From positions 62,001-126,000 of the forward strand of contig NZ_JAUYZJ010000007.1 of the NCBI RefSeq assembly GCF_030700285.1: a DNA stretch of 64,000 bases. Reading direction: 5' to 3'. The stretch comes from Methylobacterium sp. NEAU K (lineage in GTDB: Bacteria; Pseudomonadota; Alphaproteobacteria; Rhizobiales; Beijerinckiaceae). The translations under genes and the position numbers were made by a program. Shown one piece after another: positions 60,993 through 64,000 of the stretch. How positions within the stretch are numbered: position 1 is the first letter of the stretch; each line of letters begins with the position of its first letter. The notes beneath the pieces are model-generated. The model ran no database searches. It saw only the letters and a program-made list of their open reading frames with translations, and had not been told where the DNA came from.

Positions 60993-62438
60993 TCACGCCA
61001 GCCTGTCGCCGATCAAAAACTGCATCGCCCGGTCGAGACGGATCTGCGGCAGGTGCCCGGGGCGCCCGAGGCCGTCCGGCCGGATCAGCGGCGGGCGGAA
61101 GCGGGGGAAGCGCAGCGAGCCCGGCGCGACTGCGCCCTCCAGGACCGCCTCAGCTCGGGCCGGCAATTCGCCCGGGAACACCGCGGCCTCGCTGTTGCCA
61201 TCGAAGATCTCGTCGCCCACCGTTTCTCCCGGTTCCGGCGTGCCGGCCACCGCGCGCAGGATCTCGTCGCCGTCGTGGACCGTGGTCTCGCGGGTGGCGC
61301 GCACGGAGGCCAGCGCGACGGTTCCTACCCGGGCGCCCGCGGCCTCGGTCCGCCGCATGGCGCGGGACACCAAGAGGCGCAGCAACGCGTCCAGCCGGTC
61401 ATGGCTGGTCTGGTGGAGATGGTCGGCCTTGGTGGCGGCGAACAGGACCCGGTCGGCCCGGGGCGCGAACAGCCGCGACAGGACCGTGTTGCGCCCGATG
61501 TTGAGGCTGAGCAGCACCGCGTCCAGCGCCTCCTCCAGCTCCGCCAGGGCCGTGGCGCCGGCATCGACGGCGGCGAGTACGTCCACCAGCACGATCTGCC
61601 GGTCGACCCGCTGGAAATGGTCCCGGAAGAACGGCGTCACGACCTTGGCCTTGTAGGCCTCGAAGCGCCGCTCCATCAGCCCGGCGAGGCTGTCGGGCGC
61701 GATGGGTCCGGTCAGCCCGTCGAGGGGTGCGAAAGTGAGCGCGGGCGAGCCCGCGAGGTCGCCCGGCATGAGGAAGCGGCCCGGGGGCGTCGTGGCGACC
61801 GATTCCGGGCCGGCGCGCAGGCCCGCCAGATACGCCTTGAACGCGTCGCTGGCGCGTTCGGCGGCAACCTCGTCCAGGGGGCCGTTGGGGTCGAAGCCCT
61901 TGAGCGCCTCGAGCCACGGCGCCGCCACGGCGGCGCGTCCGGGCCGGCGGGTGCCGTTGATCGTGGCCCGCGACCAGGCGGTGTAGCCGGTCTCGATCAG
62001 CGCGAGGTCGAGCAGCCACTCGCCGGGATAGTCGACCACGTCGAGCATCAGGGTCGCGGGGCCGGTTCGCCACCCGGCGGCGCGCTCGTAGGCGATCTCC
62101 AGGCGGAACTGGCTGATCCGGTCGGTGGAGCGCGGCCAGCGGCGCGCCTCGGTGAGGGTCGCGAAATGCTCCTCGAAGGGAAACCGTGGCACGTCGTCGT
62201 CCGGCTGCGGCACGAGGCGGGCGCGGCGCAGGCGGCCCTCCTGCGCGGGCGCGAAGGCCGGCAGGGCGTGCGTCTCCACGAGGTGGTGGATCAGCGCCGT
62301 GGTGAATACGGTCTTGCCCGAACGCGCGAGCCCGGTGACGCCGAGCCGGAGGGTCGGCTGGATCAGCAGGTCGTGCGAGGCTTCGGCGAAGGCTTTGACG
62401 GCCGAGCCGGCGCGTGCGGCAAGGTCGGTCAGGGGCAC
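60993..62438 (-). CDS. YcjX family P-loop ATPase, DUF463 (481 aa)
   Basis: A predicted GTP/ATPase with the Walker A loop GLARSGKT near 37-44, DVVDYPGEWLLDLALI as the family's second motif and VLFAATKADHLHQ as the base-recognition-like T/NKxD region. The start is uncertain: GTG 62438 opens the conserved domain; a TTG at 62501 is in frame but close to the upstream stop. Partner of the YcjF-like protein. Probably in the cytoplasm at the membrane. Confidence 0.85.
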   Translation of the reverse strand: MPLTDLAARAGSAVKAFAEASHDLLIQPTLRLGVTGLARSGKTVFTTALIHHLVETHALPAFAPAQEGRLRRARLVPQPDDDVPRFPFEEHFATLTEARRWPRSTDRISQFRLEIAYERAAGWRTGPATLMLDVVDYPGEWLLDLALIETGYTAWSRATINGTRRPGRAAVAAPWLEALKGFDPNGPLDEVAAERASDAFKAYLAGLRAGPESVATTPPGRFLMPGDLAGSPALTFAPLDGLTGPIAPDSLAGLMERRFEAYKAKVVTPFFRDHFQRVDRQIVLVDVLAAVDAGATALAELEEALDAVLLSLNIGRNTVLSRLFAPRADRVLFAATKADHLHQTSHDRLDALLRLLVSRAMRRTEAAGARVGTVALASVRATRETTVHDGDEILRAVAGTPEPGETVGDEIFDGNSEAAVFPGELPARAEAVLEGAVAPGSLRFPRFRPPLIRPDGLGRPGHLPQIRLDRAMQFLIGDRLA

Positions 62439-62510
62439 GGGCGGGCTCGTCGTGAGGAAAAGAGGCCGCGCACAGGTGGCGCGGGCGGGGCGGAACCGCA
62501 AGGCTTGCCG

Positions 62511-63659
62511 TTAATGCGGGGCCTCCCCGGCGGTGGGGGTGACCGGCTTGAGGCGGGTGATCGCCCCGGCCACGAGCTCCGGGCCGGCCCGGAGCGTGCC
62601 GAGTTCCACCGCCGACATCGCCAGCATCACCGGCGCGAGATTCGGGCGTGGCGCCCCGTCCGGCCCGAACAGGTCGAGGTCGTCGCCGGGCTTCAGCCCG
62701 ACGCTGGCGCTGATCCGGGCGGCATAGGCCTGGATCCGTCCCTCGTCGCCGGCGCAGAGCGGGGCCGGCAGGCGCAGGTCGAGCAGGGGCAGCCCGACCG
62801 CGATGGACGGCAGCAGCGCGGATTCGGCGACAAGACGATCGGGGCTCGGCACCTTGCGGTCGAGGAGCGCCATCGGGTCGGCGAGGCCACGGGCTGCCCG
62901 TTTCGGGACGTGCCGCGCCGTCTCCCCGGATGGCGCGATCCCGGTGGCGATATCGGGAACCGGCTCGAGCGACGCCACGCGCGGCACGCGGATCTGGCCC
63001 AGGCGGGCGCCGGGCCGGGCCGCCATCCGGGCGAGCGGTGACCACGGCTGCACCCGCAGGGCGCCGACCCGGCCCCGCGGCGCGCCGCCGGGTCGGTGGG
63101 AGGCCAGGAATCGGGCGCGCAACGTCCGGCCGATACCCCGCGGTGCCAGGGTGGCCGAGACGGCGGCCGTCGCGACCGACCGTCCCGCGCGGACCGGCGC
63201 AGCCGCGATCCGGCACTCGGCCGGGGCCCAGCGGCGCACGATGGCGAGGGCGGTGCGCCGGCCATAATCCCGGACATAGCGGCGCAGCAGGCTCGCCGCA
63301 GCGTCCGCTCCGTCGGCCATCGTGGCGAAGGCGGTATGGCCCTCGGCATCGGCGCCGATCTCTCCGGGCCAGCGGGCCGATTTGATGCACCAGCCGTTGT
63401 TGAGCCGGACGCAGCGGGCGACATAGGGCGCGTCGTCGGCCAGCCGGGCCGTCAGTGCCAGGGTCCGCGGCAGCAGGTTCTCGCCGGCCTGTTCGTGCCA
63501 GTTGGAGACCGAGCGGGTGGCGGGGTCGAAGCGCGGGGACGCCGCTTCGGCCGGCGCGACCGCCTCGGTCGCCGCAGGCGCAGGACGCAGGAGAGCGACC
63601 GCGCCGTCCTCGGCGCGCGGCACCAGGCTTGCCAGCAGCATGAGCGCGGTCAGCAGCAC
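62511..63659 (-). CDS. Exported protein with a lysozyme/transglycosylase-like segment (382 aa)
   Basis: A short hydrophobic N-terminus (LLTALMLLASLVPRA) suggests export. Residues 85-155 (NNGWCIKSARWPG, HTAFATMADGADAAASLLRRY and IVRRWAPAEC) resemble the N-P-G-N-I-R...F-A-T...R-W-A-P-P segment of phage structural lysozyme-like proteins. The remainder is low-complexity followed by a conserved-looking end. GTG 63659 is used; ATG 63641 is possible. It precedes the YcjX-like gene by 72 nt. Confidence 0.6.
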   Translation of the reverse strand: MLLTALMLLASLVPRAEDGAVALLRPAPAATEAVAPAEAASPRFDPATRSVSNWHEQAGENLLPRTLALTARLADDAPYVARCVRLNNGWCIKSARWPGEIGADAEGHTAFATMADGADAAASLLRRYVRDYGRRTALAIVRRWAPAECRIAAAPVRAGRSVATAAVSATLAPRGIGRTLRARFLASHRPGGAPRGRVGALRVQPWSPLARMAARPGARLGQIRVPRVASLEPVPDIATGIAPSGETARHVPKRAARGLADPMALLDRKVPSPDRLVAESALLPSIAVGLPLLDLRLPAPLCAGDEGRIQAYAARISASVGLKPGDDLDLFGPDGAPRPNLAPVMLAMSAVELGTLRAGPELVAGAITRLKPVTPTAGEAPH

Positions 63660-63891
63660 GCAGGCGAGCCCTTGCCACCGCCTGATGCGCGCGTTCCCTC
63701 TTCCCTCCGCGCCGGAGAGTACCCTGCGATGCTGTGGGGGACAGGGTGGCGCCGCGTCCGGAATGGCGGCGACGCTTGAAGGCGACTGAATCGTCGCGCC
63801 GCCCCCCTTTCGGGACTCCGTCCCGTCCCGGCCCCTGCCGACGCGGCGGCCCCCCTTCGCCGCTGAACGGAGAGGGTTTTACGCCCGGCCC

Positions 63892-64000
63892 TCACGGGTT
63901 CAGCACCCTGAGCGCCGCCTCGTGCAGGCGGGGATCGCCCGCCGCCACGATGCGCCCGCCCCCAGCGGCCGGACCGCCGTCCCATGCCGTGACCCGGCCG
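63892..64000 (-). CDS. Inositol-monophosphatase family protein, C-terminal part
   Basis: The last 35 residues of a gene cut by the window end: GRVTAWDGGPAAGGGRIVAA, GDPRLHEAALRVLNP. The pattern G-x-V-T-x-W-x-G-G-P...G-x-(I/V)-(L/V)-A-A-G-D-P-x-L-H is typical of the end of inositol monophosphatase, CysQ and HisN proteins. The catalytic part is outside the window, so the substrate cannot be told. A gap of 232 nt with no visible gene separates it from the lysozyme-like gene. Confidence 0.65.
   Translation of the reverse strand, partial: GRVTAWDGGPAAGGGRIVAAGDPRLHEAALRVLNP

Overview
The window is about 70% GC chromosomal DNA of an alphaproteobacterium, most likely Methylobacterium or a close relative. 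This is inferred from codon use, the gene families present (tandem universal stress proteins, BON-domain proteins, an ArsR-methyltransferase fusion beside metF/metH) and the style of the intergenic repeats. It holds about 58 supportable protein genes, one tRNA-Gln and a set of operator-like sequences. I see no CRISPR array, rRNA, prophage or intact insertion sequence.

1-12.2 kb is a compact stress/low-oxygen type island: two triple-BON proteins, four universal stress proteins, two small c-type cytochromes, a zinc alcohol dehydrogenase, a divergent NRAMP-like transporter, a degenerate receiver protein, a two-helix ion channel, a lipoyl-like protein without its lysine, an SPW-repeat membrane protein and a Crp/Fnr regulator. 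Seven CRP/FNR-type boxes (TTGNN-N4-ATCAA) lie 54-85 nt before the first gene of nearly every transcription unit, always with the strong ATCAA half towards the gene. This points to one co-regulated system and is the most interesting feature of the window.

12.4-20.6 kb holds TetR plus EmrAB-type drug efflux with a palindromic operator, an AraC regulator in lower-GC DNA, a soluble double-PAS chemoreceptor and a PAS-GGDEF-EAL protein. 21.1-26.9 kb is a LysR-controlled 5-oxoproline/D-glutamate operon (DUF1445, MFS, pxpA, pxpB, pxpC). 27.1-33.9 kb encodes an amino-acid/amide-type ABC importer whose second permease and both ATPases are one polypeptide, with a PuuE-like deacetylase, an NTF2-like protein and a GntR regulator.

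After tRNA-Gln, 34.7-44.1 kb is a sugar-acid (Weimberg-like) pathway: SMP-30 lactonase, IlvD/Edd dehydratase, RraA-like protein, MFS transporter, a TPP enzyme and alpha-ketoglutaric semialdehyde dehydrogenase around a GntR regulator with paired operators. 44.2-50.2 kb is a methionine operon (ArsR-methyltransferase, metF, metH) with an operator across the first start codon.

50.2-64 kb is mostly housekeeping: bestrophin, ROK kinase, DctA, L,D-transpeptidase, a degenerate CYTH protein, MsrB, YihY, UvsE, an RBBP9-like hydrolase, a YcjF/YcjX pair with an upstream lysozyme-like protein, and the end of an inositol-monophosphatase-family gene cut by the window edge.
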